A stretch of DNA of 64,000 bases from NCBI RefSeq assembly GCF_004340465.1, contig NZ_SLVV01000009.1, forward strand, positions 229,402 through 293,401, read 5' to 3'. The stretch comes from Mesobacillus foraminis (GTDB lineage Bacteria; Bacillota; Bacilli; Bacillales; Cytobacillaceae). Positions 46,586 through 54,909 of the stretch are shown piece by piece. The first letter of the stretch is position 1. Each line of letters opens with the position of its first letter. The translations under genes were made by a program, and so were the position numbers. The notes below the pieces were generated by a model that saw only the letters and a program-made list of their open reading frames with translations, was not told the DNA's origin and ran no database searches.

Positions 46586-47422
46586 ATGTTGAAAAAAATC
46601 ACCTTACTTTATCTGTGCGGTTTGCTATTAACTTCGTGCAGTCATTTGGAAAGAACGGTCGATGAAAGAGAAACCGCCACAAAAAACACGGCTATTGATC
46701 TGAAGGACCCTGTTCCCGAGGAATTCATTCCTGGTCCATTTCACATTGTGGCCGTTGGGGATTCCCTGACGAAAGGGGTAGGGGACAGTAAAGAGCAGGG
46801 CGGCTATCTTCCGTATCTTGCAAACTTGCTGGATAACGAGAGCGGAGTGAAGGAAGTCAGCGTTCAAAATTATGGAGTAAAGGGGCACCGGACCGACCAG
46901 CTTATAGAAAGACTTGGGAAACCTGCCATCAGGGAAGCAATCGGGGAAGCAGACATGGTAACCGTTACGGTGGGCGGAAATGATATGATGAAAATCATCA
47001 GGGAAAATTTCCTGAGCCTGGAGCTATCTTTATTTCAGTCTGAGAAATCAGCCTACGCATCACGGGTGAGAAAGACGATCGAGTCGATACGGTCTGCAAA
47101 TCCCGATGTTGCAATTGTCCTGATCGGTTTTTATAATCCGTTCTTTCAGTGGTTTTCGAACATTCAAGAAATGAACGTAATCGTAGATGAGTGGAATGAA
47201 GCTGGATCTTCAGTTGTTGATGAATACCCCAATGCCGTTTTTGTTGATATTGACGACCTTTTTCTCGATAATGGAGAGAGCCTGCTATTTGATGATAACT
47301 TCCATCCTAATGACAGGGGCTATCAATTGATTGCTGAACGCGTATATGAGGAGCTTGGCGAGGATTCGATCGAAGTTCTTGGCGAGAAGCCATATACCGT
47401 CCGGAAAGAGGAGAGTTATTAA
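46586..47422 (+). CDS. ypmR: SGNH/GDSL esterase lipoprotein YpmR
   Basis: A 278-residue SGNH hydrolase. Block I GDSLTKG (catalytic Ser), block III VGGNDMM and block V DDNFHPND (catalytic Asp and His) are intact. The N-terminus MLKKITLLYLCGLLLTSC gives a lipobox, so the enzyme is predicted to be anchored outside the membrane. Substrate is unknown (lipid or acetylated wall glycan are options). ATG 46586 follows AGGTGA. It is 4 nt from ypmS, in the B. subtilis order. A promoter TGTCAA-N17-TATAAT ends at 46553. Confidence 0.88.
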   Translation: MLKKITLLYLCGLLLTSCSHLERTVDERETATKNTAIDLKDPVPEEFIPGPFHIVAVGDSLTKGVGDSKEQGGYLPYLANLLDNESGVKEVSVQNYGVKGHRTDQLIERLGKPAIREAIGEADMVTVTVGGNDMMKIIRENFLSLELSLFQSEKSAYASRVRKTIESIRSANPDVAIVLIGFYNPFFQWFSNIQEMNVIVDEWNEAGSSVVDEYPNAVFVDIDDLFLDNGESLLFDDNFHPNDRGYQLIAERVYEELGEDSIEVLGEKPYTVRKEESY

Positions 47423-47426
47423 ATAG

Positions 47427-48008
47427 ATGAAAAACAAGTGGAAGCTGGCATTTTTTATATTGCTCGGTTCAGTAGCAGCAATCTTAATCACCTTATTTAT
47501 CATGGCTAGCGCACCAGTTGAAGAGGGTGAAAATATTCCGAACACCAGTGAGGCTGCTGAAAGAGAAGTTTCTTTCGATATCACCACCAATAAAGCGGAT
47601 TTAAATAAAGTCATCAATCATTATCTTGAAGAAGAAGGATTTTCAGGTTCGATTGATTATCAGGTGTTATTACAGGATGAGGTAGAACTTTATGGAGCGA
47701 TCCCGGTATTTGGCCAGGAACTGCAAATGAAGCTGACGTTTGAACCAAAAGCGCTAAAGAACGGGGATCTTGTTTTAAGGCAGGAGTCCATCTCTCTCGG
47801 GGCATTAAATCTTCCTGTATCCTATGTTATGAACCTGATTAAAAGTAGCTACGAGATTCCTGAATGGGTTGAAATCCGGCCGGGTGAAGAAACGGTGTAT
47901 GTTTCTTTACAAACAATGAAGCTGAAATCAAATATCAAAGTCCGGGCCAATAAATTTGATTTAAAGCGTGACAATATTTCTTTTACTTTGCTTGTGCCTG
48001 TAGATTAA
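47427..48008 (+). CDS. ypmS: YpmS family membrane-anchored protein
   Basis: A 193-residue protein with one N-terminal helix (about 6-27) and an external domain. VNHYLEEEGFSGSIDYQVLL-like sequence and the pattern around FGQELQMKLTFEPKAL match the YpmS (DUF2140) family of unknown function. It begins 4 nt after ypmR, so the pair is an operon. A terminator follows. Confidence 0.87.
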   Translation: MKNKWKLAFFILLGSVAAILITLFIMASAPVEEGENIPNTSEAAEREVSFDITTNKADLNKVINHYLEEEGFSGSIDYQVLLQDEVELYGAIPVFGQELQMKLTFEPKALKNGDLVLRQESISLGALNLPVSYVMNLIKSSYEIPEWVEIRPGEETVYVSLQTMKLKSNIKVRANKFDLKRDNISFTLLVPVD

Positions 48009-48057
48009 AAAAGTGCGTACAGTCCTGGTTCTGATAGCTGAACGAGTGCAACAAGGT

Positions 48058-48098
48058 TCAGGCGTGAAATCCGCTCGGTTTCACGCCTGATTTTTTTA
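48058..48098 (+). terminator. Terminator of ypmR-ypmS
   Basis: TTCAGGCGTGAAA pairs with TTTCACGCCTGA, followed by TTTTTTT. Confidence 0.9.
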
Positions 48099-48296
48099 TG
48101 TTTATAGGTACAGCTCCTTTCTCCAACTTCAAGGAGGAAATTCATTTTCTCTTTGAATGATTGCGGTTAATCCATTAAATTAAAGCTCCTTCATTCTATA
48201 ATAGAAATTATTTTCTGCTGTCGGCCAGGTGTCGAGCTAATCAATAAGAAAAACCGGCTCTGGGACTTTCCCTGCCGGTAAAAGGTAAAGTATCTA

Positions 48297-48965
48297 TTAT
48301 CCACGGAGCAGTATTAGCTCAATGGGGTGTTCATCATCCGTTAATCCAACGAGAAAGGCAGTATATGCCCGGTCCGGTTTTAATTTAATTTCAGGGAGCT
48401 GACAGATTACTTCGCTAGTACCAGCTATTCTGGCTTCGAGATTAAGAACCATGGGAGTAACTCCAAGATACGAGGTAGAGTTCCGGTAAGGAATCTTCTG
48501 AAAGATCACATCTCTGCTCTTTACCGCAATATCAATATCCTTTATGCCGGGGGAAAGATGAATGAACCGTATTTTTGCCTCTTTTGCCGGTACGTCATGC
48601 TGATCTTCAAATGTTAGAATCCTGTGATTATCGGACTTTCCTGCTGCAGCAAGTGTATAACATTTCCCCGCCTGTATATGAACCTTTTTGCTGATGAGTG
48701 CATAGGCTGACTCTCCAGCTGGATAAAAATCGAACTGGTATTGACCAGAAGGCAGATTTATATATGTGGTTGAACTCTTATAATGGAAATTTTGAAGGAC
48801 CGGCCTGCCGTCTAAAAAAATATCTACAGGTGGCAATTCTGGCGAAGCATGCAAGAACCTGAGCGTCGCAGGCATGGCTGCAACAGAATTTCTAACAGGA
48901 AAACATGCTTGCATTCTATCTGAAAAACTGCGAAAGTATTTATGCTGAGACTTATTATCGTACAT
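48297..48965 (-). CDS. DUF4397 domain-containing protein
   Basis: A 222-residue protein with two related beta-rich domains. The paired segments ATLRFLHASPELPPVDIFLD (about 33-52) and KIRFIHLSPGIKDIDIAVK (about 134-152) are the repeated DUF4397 signature. The ATG follows AGGAGCGAATGGT. There is no clear signal peptide, unlike many surface members, so location is uncertain. Function is unknown; sporulation-linked expression is only a guess. Confidence 0.82.
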   Translation of the reverse strand: MYDNKSQHKYFRSFSDRMQACFPVRNSVAAMPATLRFLHASPELPPVDIFLDGRPVLQNFHYKSSTTYINLPSGQYQFDFYPAGESAYALISKKVHIQAGKCYTLAAAGKSDNHRILTFEDQHDVPAKEAKIRFIHLSPGIKDIDIAVKSRDVIFQKIPYRNSTSYLGVTPMVLNLEARIAGTSEVICQLPEIKLKPDRAYTAFLVGLTDDEHPIELILLRG

Positions 48966-49159
48966 ACCATTCGCTCCTAAAACATTCTTTTTATGGTTAT
49001 CATATGGCTCTTTGGCATGTCATGTGACCTGGCCCGGACAAAATTTTTGAAATCAGAATGAGAAGAAGGCTGTTCACAGCTTTCATGAAGATGGAATCTG
49101 GAGCTCGTGCCATTATTAGAGACTAACTCAAATGATAAATGCAATGTAAAGCCTATGTT

Positions 49160-49188
49160 TTGGTTTTCGGTGTGATTATATGTACAAT
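49160..49188 (+). promoter_or_regulatory. Probable sigma-A promoter of msrA-msrB
   Basis: TTGGTT (49160-49165), 17-bp spacer, TACAAT (49183-49188) with a TG just upstream of the -10. Confidence 0.55.
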
Positions 49189-49225
49189 AGGGAAAAGGAA
49201 TGGAGAATGTCCAGGAGGTGTTAAA

Positions 49226-49759
49226 ATGGCAGAAAAAAGGATGGAGCTCGCTACATTTGCGGGTGGCTGTTTCTGGTGCATGGTGAAACCATTTGATCAG
49301 CAGCCTGGTATCCAAAGTGTTATTTCTGGCTATACCGGCGGTACAAAGGAAAACCCCACATATCAGGAGGTTTGTAGTGATACAACTGGTCATTATGAGG
49401 CAGTTCAAATAAGCTATGATCCACAATTGTTTTCATATGAGAAATTATTGGAGATTTTCTGGCAGCAGCATGATCCAACCGACTCGGGCGGCCAATTTTT
49501 TGACCGGGGAACCTCATATAAGCCTGCCATCTTTTATCATAATGAAGAACAGAAGAAATTGGCTGAAGAATCAAAACGGAAGCTGCAGGAAAGTGGTAGG
49601 TTTTCAAAGCCGATTGTAACCGAGATTCTTCCGGCGAAGACATTTTACCGGGCTGAAGAGTATCATCAGGATTTCTATAAGAAAAACCCTGAGCGATATA
49701 ATGCTTATCAAAAAGGTTCTGGCCGGGCCGATTTTATCGCAAGGCAGCGGGAGGTATAA
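49226..49759 (+). CDS. msrA: Peptide-methionine (S)-S-oxide reductase MsrA
   Basis: A 177-residue MsrA repairing the S-epimer of oxidised methionine. The active site GGCFWC is near 12-17, and the family block [20 protein letters not shown] is intact. The ATG at 49226 follows a strong AGGAGGTG; an upstream frame start at 49139 covers the promoter and is rejected. It is one base from msrB, forming an oxidative repair pair. Confidence 0.96.
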   Translation: MAEKRMELATFAGGCFWCMVKPFDQQPGIQSVISGYTGGTKENPTYQEVCSDTTGHYEAVQISYDPQLFSYEKLLEIFWQQHDPTDSGGQFFDRGTSYKPAIFYHNEEQKKLAEESKRKLQESGRFSKPIVTEILPAKTFYRAEEYHQDFYKKNPERYNAYQKGSGRADFIARQREV

Positions 49760-49760
49760 C

Positions 49761-50204
49761 ATGGGAATGAAGGATAAAGAAGAGCTTAAAAAGAAACTCA
49801 CCCCAATGCAATACGAAGTAACTCAAAATAATGGGACCGAGCCGCCGTTCCGCAATGAATTTTGGGATGATTTCAGGGAAGGTCTCTACGTTGACATCGT
49901 TTCCGGGGAACCGCTTTTCAGTTCAAAGGATAAATTTGACTCATCATGCGGCTGGCCAAGCTTTACAAAGCCAGTTAAGGACGAGGAAGTTGAAGAGAAA
50001 ATGGACTACAGCCATTTTATGGCCCGGACAGAAGTGAGGAGCAAGACGGCAGATTCCCATCTTGGCCATGTTTTTAATGACGGACCTGGACCAACCGGAC
50101 TCCGTTATTGCATAAATTCGGCGGCACTCCGTTTTATTCCTAAAGAGGACCTTGAAGCAGAAGGCTATGGTGAATACCTGAAACTGTTTGAAGAACAACA
50201 ATAA
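49761..50204 (+). CDS. msrB: Peptide-methionine (R)-S-oxide reductase MsrB
   Basis: A 147-residue MsrB repairing the R-epimer. Active-site sequence [13 protein letters not shown] contains the catalytic Cys (about 116), and GWPSFTKP is conserved. The zinc CxxC pairs found in many MsrB proteins are absent, as in several Bacillus homologues. The ATG follows GGGAGGTATAAC. Confidence 0.95.
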   Translation: MGMKDKEELKKKLTPMQYEVTQNNGTEPPFRNEFWDDFREGLYVDIVSGEPLFSSKDKFDSSCGWPSFTKPVKDEEVEEKMDYSHFMARTEVRSKTADSHLGHVFNDGPGPTGLRYCINSAALRFIPKEDLEAEGYGEYLKLFEEQQ

Positions 50205-50238
50205 TTTTTACTTTTACATCGAAAGGCAGGGAACATCC

Positions 50239-50739
50239 ATGTTTAAAAAATTATTTGGAAAAAAAGAAGAGCCTGTTAAAACGATTCAGCTAAATGCGCC
50301 ACTTTCCGGCACTGCTGTACCGCTTGAAAGGGTGCCTGACCCCGTGTTTGCAGAGAAGATGATGGGAGATGGGCTTGCAATTGAACCTTCTGAGGGGCTC
50401 GTTGTTTCTCCTGTCGACGGTGAAATCATGCAGGTTTTTCCCACCAAGCATGCGATCGGCATCAGGGCCAAGAATGGTGCGGAAATCCTGATCCATATTG
50501 GACTCGAGACCGTTTCCTTAAATGGAGAGGGTTTTCAGACTTATATAAGTGAAGGCGATAAAGTAAAAACCGGTGACAAGCTTGTCGCATTTGACATGGA
50601 AATTATTAAAGAGAAAGCAAAAAGCACCGTTACCCCAATAATCATTACCAATACAGATCAGGCAGCTTCCCTCGTAATTAAAGGTGAAGGGAAGGTCGAG
50701 AGAGGGACCAGTTCCATAATTGAAGTAACATTTGAATAA
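50239..50739 (+). CDS. ypqE: PTS glucose-type EIIA component (YpqE-like)
   Basis: A 166-residue soluble EIIA-Glc domain. The phosphorylated histidine is in ILIHIGLETVSLNGEGF (about 90), with a second active-site His in KHAIGIRAKNG (about 75). It transfers phosphate from HPr to an EIIB partner, which is not encoded nearby. Position after msrAB matches B. subtilis ypqE. The ATG 50239 follows AAAGGCAGGGA. It is likely cotranscribed with msrAB. Confidence 0.9.
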   Translation: MFKKLFGKKEEPVKTIQLNAPLSGTAVPLERVPDPVFAEKMMGDGLAIEPSEGLVVSPVDGEIMQVFPTKHAIGIRAKNGAEILIHIGLETVSLNGEGFQTYISEGDKVKTGDKLVAFDMEIIKEKAKSTVTPIIITNTDQAASLVIKGEGKVERGTSSIIEVTFE

Positions 50740-50740
50740 A

Positions 50741-50778
50741 AAAAGGTACGGGCTTCAAGATGGCCCGTACCTTTTTTT
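50741..50778 (+). terminator. Terminator shared by ypqE and the DUF502 gene
   Basis: AAAAGGTACGGGC pairs with GCCCGTACCTTTT around TTCAAGATG, with A and T flanks. Confidence 0.9.
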
Positions 50779-50785
50779 GTGCTAA

Positions 50786-51415
50786 TTAATCTACCAGCGA
50801 AGCCCGGTTTCTGCCTCCGGTTTCCCTCGCTGTTTTACTGCTGTTCGCGGATGTCATTCCTCCGGACAAGATAAACTTCATTGCTTCCTCAGGCGGAATA
50901 TCAATCACTTCAACTTGCTCTTTGGGAATAAGAAAGGTGAAACCTGCCACCTGAAACGTCTGCGGGATATAGACCGCAGCATGGTCCTTCAATGGGCTGT
51001 AAAAGCTGTCAAGATTCTCGGTCGTAATAAACCCCATGCTTTTTATCTCCGTACCTGGAAGAGTGACAAGAACAACCTTCGAGAAGGATTTTTTATCTCC
51101 AAGAAATGAGCCAACAGTATCTTTGATGACGGAATAAACCGTTTTAACAATGGGAATTTTCTCAAGCAGCCTGTCGATTATCTTGATAATGCTTCCTGTA
51201 ATAAACTGTGTCGACATCCAGCCTAAAGCGGTGATTAGAACAATGGTCGTCAGGAGTCCAATGCCGGGAATATAATCGTCCTTAAAATAAGGCTTTAACA
51301 GATTCCCAAGAATGCCATCCAGGAACATAAAGGTCTTATAGATCACATAGATGACTAGAATGATTGGGACAATAGTCAGAATTCCATTAATAAAGTTTTT
51401 GATAAACCTTTTCAT
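50786..51415 (-). CDS. DUF502 family membrane protein
   Basis: A 209-residue protein with two N-terminal transmembrane helices (about 7-29 and 48-70) and a soluble C-terminal domain. IPIVKTVYSVIKDTV and VAGFTFLIPKEQVEVIDIPP are typical of DUF502. The ATG at 51415 follows AAGGAGA by 11 nt; an upstream in-frame start at 51454 has no site. Function is unknown. Confidence 0.83.
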   Translation of the reverse strand: MKRFIKNFINGILTIVPIILVIYVIYKTFMFLDGILGNLLKPYFKDDYIPGIGLLTTIVLITALGWMSTQFITGSIIKIIDRLLEKIPIVKTVYSVIKDTVGSFLGDKKSFSKVVLVTLPGTEIKSMGFITTENLDSFYSPLKDHAAVYIPQTFQVAGFTFLIPKEQVEVIDIPPEEAMKFILSGGMTSANSSKTARETGGRNRASLVD

Positions 51416-51578
51416 TAGACGCTGTTTCTCCTTCATCTTTGTAAAAGTAACCATACATCACTTTTGGGAAATTTACAATCCACCTAAAAAAGAAAATGGG
51501 CAAATACACATACGGGTCAAGTACCTACTACATAAGGTGTTAATGTAAGAAAACAGAAATCAGTGAGGAGAGATGTTA

Positions 51579-51785
51579 ATGTATAACTATGATAATATGG
51601 CGGCACCAATGTCTTCACCTAATATGCCGGCTCCGATGACAGCGCCTATGGCAGATTATAATATGTGCGGATATCCGTATGCAGGGGTAGCGGGTGCAGG
51701 ATTTGGATGCCATAATACATTTGTATTAGTTGTGGTTCTCTTTATCTTACTCATCATCATCGGCTGTAGTTGTGGAAATTGGTAA
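51579..51785 (+). CDS. YjcZ-like small sporulation protein
   Basis: A 68-residue protein with a Met/Pro/Ala-rich repeated N-terminus (APMSSPNMPAPMTAPMA) and a C-terminal helix TFVLVVVLFILLIIIGCS. The tail resembles the hydrophobic motif of the YjcZ sporulation family. Two cysteines lie around the helix start and two in CSCGNW. ATG 51579 is preferred over 51573 because of spacing from GAGGAG. A sigma-K-like CATA element (CATAAGG, about 51532) is possible. Confidence 0.7.
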   Translation: MYNYDNMAAPMSSPNMPAPMTAPMADYNMCGYPYAGVAGAGFGCHNTFVLVVVLFILLIIIGCSCGNW

Positions 51786-51797
51786 TATAAAAACTAG

Positions 51798-51825
51798 ATT
51801 GTCCGGTTTTCCGGACAATTTTTTT
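51798..51825 (+). terminator. Terminator of the YjcZ-like gene
   Basis: ATTGTCCGG pairs with CCGGACAAT around TTTT, followed by T residues. Confidence 0.9.
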
Positions 51826-52101
51826 ATTTGACCAACGATCATCTCATCCAGGAATACATAGTGAAATTTCACACAGGAGAAAAAACGCGCAAGCAACTGA
51901 TGTTTCTCTTTTTGCCTCTTTATAGTTCAGTGCGGCCTTATCTAAATCATAAGGGAACATAGTAGCCTTTTTGGCTTCCCGCTGGGCCCTTATCCTTAAA
52001 AAACTCTTTCAGGGTATGCCAGAGCAAACATTTTCTAATCAGTCTCAAAGACTGATTCTCTCTGCTTCAAGAGAAAACGCCGACCAAGGGAAATTCTTAA
52101 T
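51826..52101. other. Intergenic region upstream of the lysine island
   Basis: No gene is seen. It contains a perfect hairpin AATCAGTCTCAAAGACTGATT at about 52037-52057 without a T-tract, which could be an operator or RNA element, then leads into the sigma-E-like promoter. Confidence 0.5.
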
Positions 52102-52130
52102 GAAAGATTTACATTCGTGATTCATACAAT
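52102..52130 (+). promoter_or_regulatory. Candidate sigma-E promoter of the lysine island
   Basis: The -10 CATACAAT (52123-52130) is an exact match to the sigma-E consensus CATACAnT. The -35 position GAAAGAT (52102-52108), 14 bp upstream, matches the consensus in part. The orthologous B. subtilis yodTSRQP-kamA operon is sigma-E dependent in the mother cell. The predicted start is about 45 nt before the yodT ATG. Confidence 0.6.
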
Positions 52131-52182
52131 TTAAAGAATAGTCCCAGAAGGTTCAGATGCTTAAAAAGGGCGGAGTGAGAGG

Positions 52183-53520
52183 ATGGAGCGAACGTATTTA
52201 ATCAAGCCTTCCCTTGACGGTGATTATCCTGTGGTCGATTACGGGGATGGTGTTTATCTTTATGATACAGCAGGCAGGCAGTATCTTGATGCGGCAGCTG
52301 GTGCCGTTACAGCCAATATAGGTCACGGAGTGAAAGAAATCATCGAAGCGATGAACAATCAAGCTGAGAAAGTTTCGTTTGTTTACAGGTCGCAGTTTTC
52401 GAGCGCTGCCGCCGAACAGCTGGCTGAAAAATTGGCCCGCCATGCACCGGGGGATTTAAACTGGAGTTTTTTTGTCAACAGTGGGTCTGAGGCCACTGAA
52501 ACCGCGATGAAAATTGCTATTCAATATTGGCAGGAACTAGGCAGGACGGGGAAAATAAAGATTTTATCACGGTGGATCAGCTATCATGGAATCACCCTTG
52601 GCGCGTTATCGATGTCAGGCCATCCAGGCAGAAGGGCCCGGTTTACCTCACTGCTTGAAGATTACCCGGTTGTTTCTCCTCCCTATTGTTACCGCTGCCC
52701 ATATAATCTGACCCCTGAAAGCTGCGCTCTAGAATGTGCCCAAGAACTCGAATTGGCATTAAAACGGACAAATCCTGAAACCGTGGCCGCCTTCATCGCA
52801 GAGCCAATTGTCGGAGCTGCAGGTTCCGCCATAACTCCCCCGCCTGGCTATTATAAAAAAATCAAACAGATATGTGACAGGTATGAAGTTCTGTTTATTG
52901 CCGATGAGGTAATGACAGGGTGTGGGCGGACAGGAACTATGCTGGCTTGTGAACATTGGGGGGTTCTTCCAGATCTTGTTGCTCTCGGGAAGGGAATGGG
53001 CTCCGGTTATGCTCCGATTGCAGCTGCCCTGGTAAGCGAAAAGGTCATAGAGCCGATTAGAAATGGCTCAAAGGTCGTGATGAGCGGACATACATTGAGT
53101 GCCAATCCTCAATCCTGTGCAGCCGCCTTAGCTGTATTTAAATATCTTGAAAAAAATAACATTATGGAAGACGTGGAATCTAAAGGGACCTATTTGAAGA
53201 ACCTGCTTGTAAAGCTCCAGAGACAGTACTCTTTTATAGGGGATGTAAGAGGGAAAGGCTTGCTGCTGGGAATGGAACTGGTCAGTGACAAAACTTCAAA
53301 ACAGCCGTTTTCCCCTGAAATGAAGGTAACGGAGCGGCTGGTCCATCTTGCCAGGGAATATGGACTGCTAATCTATCCAGCAGCTGCCGGCCTGGACGGA
53401 TCAAGTGGAGATGGTGTCATTATCTCGCCGCCATTAACTATAACGAAAAGGGAAATTGAAGAGCTTGTTAAACGGCTAAAAACCGTTTTGGAAGCATTCA
53501 AACAGGAATTAAAAATATGA
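52183..53520 (+). CDS. yodT: Class III aminotransferase, predicted N-acetyl-beta-lysine transaminase (YodT)
   Basis: A 445-residue PLP-dependent class III aminotransferase. The PLP lysine is in VALGKGMGSGYAPI (about 271), with FIADEVMTGCGRTG upstream and the GSEATETAMKIA region near 105. It matches B. subtilis YodT. In the proposed route it converts N6-acetyl-beta-lysine to 3-oxo-6-acetamidohexanoate; that substrate is inferred from context. The ATG follows GGAGTGAGAGG. A second, different aminotransferase is three genes downstream. Confidence 0.87.
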   Translation: MERTYLIKPSLDGDYPVVDYGDGVYLYDTAGRQYLDAAAGAVTANIGHGVKEIIEAMNNQAEKVSFVYRSQFSSAAAEQLAEKLARHAPGDLNWSFFVNSGSEATETAMKIAIQYWQELGRTGKIKILSRWISYHGITLGALSMSGHPGRRARFTSLLEDYPVVSPPYCYRCPYNLTPESCALECAQELELALKRTNPETVAAFIAEPIVGAAGSAITPPPGYYKKIKQICDRYEVLFIADEVMTGCGRTGTMLACEHWGVLPDLVALGKGMGSGYAPIAAALVSEKVIEPIRNGSKVVMSGHTLSANPQSCAAALAVFKYLEKNNIMEDVESKGTYLKNLLVKLQRQYSFIGDVRGKGLLLGMELVSDKTSKQPFSPEMKVTERLVHLAREYGLLIYPAAAGLDGSSGDGVIISPPLTITKREIEELVKRLKTVLEAFKQELKI

Positions 53521-53533
53521 GGAGATACAGCCA

Positions 53534-54235
53534 ATGGGAAAACTAGCTAATTCTTTCCATAAAATAGCCGCGCTGAATCAAGCAATGGAATATTTCCAAG
53601 ATGGAATGACAATTATGTTTGGCGGCTTTGGTGGAGTGGGTTCCCCCCCTGCTCTTATTGGAGCCATTCTGGAAAAGGACCTGAAGGAGCTGACACTGAT
53701 TGGAAACGACACTGGATTTCCGGAGATCGGGATTGGAAAAATAGTCAGCAGAGGAATGGCCAGGAAAGTAATTGTCTCCCATATCGGTTCAAACCCTGTG
53801 GCTGGCAAGTTGATGAATGAAGGCTTGCTGGAGGTGGAATTTTCGCCGCAGGGAACACTAGCAGAACGAATTCGGGCCGGGGGAATGGGTATTGGCGCCA
53901 TATTAGTCGATATTGGACTGGACAACGAGATGGTGATACAAGGGAAGCAGCAGTTCATCTTAAATGGTAGAGACTACTTGGTGGAACCCGCGCTTACTGC
54001 TGAAGTTTCCATTGTCTATGCTAGAAAAGCCGATCCGTATGGGAACCTGATCTACGATAAAAGCGCTAGAAATACTAATCCTTTGGTAGCGATGGCAGGG
54101 AATTATACTATTGCTGAGGTGGAGGAAATCGTCCCCCTTGGAGCTTTGAACCCAGAGGAAATTGTCACGCCAGGAGTGTTTGTCGACATGGTAATACCTA
54201 CGTGCGGGGTGAACTGGAAATGGGCATGGGAATAG
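53534..54235 (+). CDS. yodS: CoA-transferase subunit A (YodS)
   Basis: A 233-residue alpha subunit of the 3-oxoacid/butyrate CoA-transferase family. The GGFGGVGSPPALIGAI nucleotide/CoA segment near 30-45 and GNDTGFPEIGIGKIV are typical. It pairs with the next, overlapping gene product. Proposed role: attach or recover CoA on acetamido acids during lysine breakdown. It begins 13 nt after yodT behind GAGGAGATACAG. Confidence 0.88.
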   Translation: MGKLANSFHKIAALNQAMEYFQDGMTIMFGGFGGVGSPPALIGAILEKDLKELTLIGNDTGFPEIGIGKIVSRGMARKVIVSHIGSNPVAGKLMNEGLLEVEFSPQGTLAERIRAGGMGIGAILVDIGLDNEMVIQGKQQFILNGRDYLVEPALTAEVSIVYARKADPYGNLIYDKSARNTNPLVAMAGNYTIAEVEEIVPLGALNPEEIVTPGVFVDMVIPTCGVNWKWAWE

Positions 54236-54885
54236 AGATAAGAAACAGAATGGCAAGAAGGGCAGCCCTCGAAATCAGCCCGGGAATGGTTGTAAATCTG
54301 GGAATAGGCATTCCATCTCTGGTGCCGAACTTTCTTCCTCCTGATATGCATGTCATGTTCCATGCTGAAAATGGGATAACTGGAATGGGAGCTACTCCAC
54401 ACGCAGGGGAGGAGGATGAGGCCCTATGCAATGCAGGGGGATTTCCGGTGACTGTTGTCCCCGGAGCCTCCTATTGCGATAGTGCTACAGCTTTTGGAAT
54501 GATTCGGAGAGGGCGGGTGGATCTTTCCATACTGGGCTCACTTCAAGTAAGCGGCAAGGGGGATTTAGCAAACTGGATCATTCCTGGTAAAAAAGTTCCG
54601 GGAATGGGCGGCGCTATGGAGCTTGCCTCCAAAGCAAAAAAGCTGATTGTCCTTATGAGCCATACAGATAAGGCTGGGAACCCAAAGATTGTAGATGAAT
54701 GTACGTTGCCATTAACATCGGGGCGATGCGTCGATCTAGTCATTACCGACCTTGCAGTATTTAAGGTCTCTAATCAAAAGCTGATTTTAATTGAACATAG
54801 AAATACAAGTTCTGTGGAGGAAGTAGCAGCTAAAACGGGCTGTACATTTGAGGTGCAGGACAATGTAAAAAAAGTAGCTTACTAG
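54220..54885 (+). CDS. yodR: CoA-transferase subunit B (YodR)
   Basis: A 221-residue beta subunit. The catalytic glutamate is in HAENGITGMGATP (about 47), the GlxGlyGly-type active site of class I CoA-transferases. ATG 54220 is preferred: GGGGTGA lies 7 nt upstream inside yodS, and the frames overlap by 16 nt, coupling subunit synthesis. An upstream GTG at 54202 is an alternative. Confidence 0.88.
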   Translation: MGMGIEIRNRMARRAALEISPGMVVNLGIGIPSLVPNFLPPDMHVMFHAENGITGMGATPHAGEEDEALCNAGGFPVTVVPGASYCDSATAFGMIRRGRVDLSILGSLQVSGKGDLANWIIPGKKVPGMGGAMELASKAKKLIVLMSHTDKAGNPKIVDECTLPLTSGRCVDLVITDLAVFKVSNQKLILIEHRNTSSVEEVAAKTGCTFEVQDNVKKVAY

Positions 54886-54909
54886 ACTTAAAGGAAGGGA
54901 GCTAGCTGT

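Noticed and set aside
48977..49426. 149-codon minus-strand frame
   Set aside because: It overlaps the msrA promoter and coding region; msrA is certain from its GCFWC active site.
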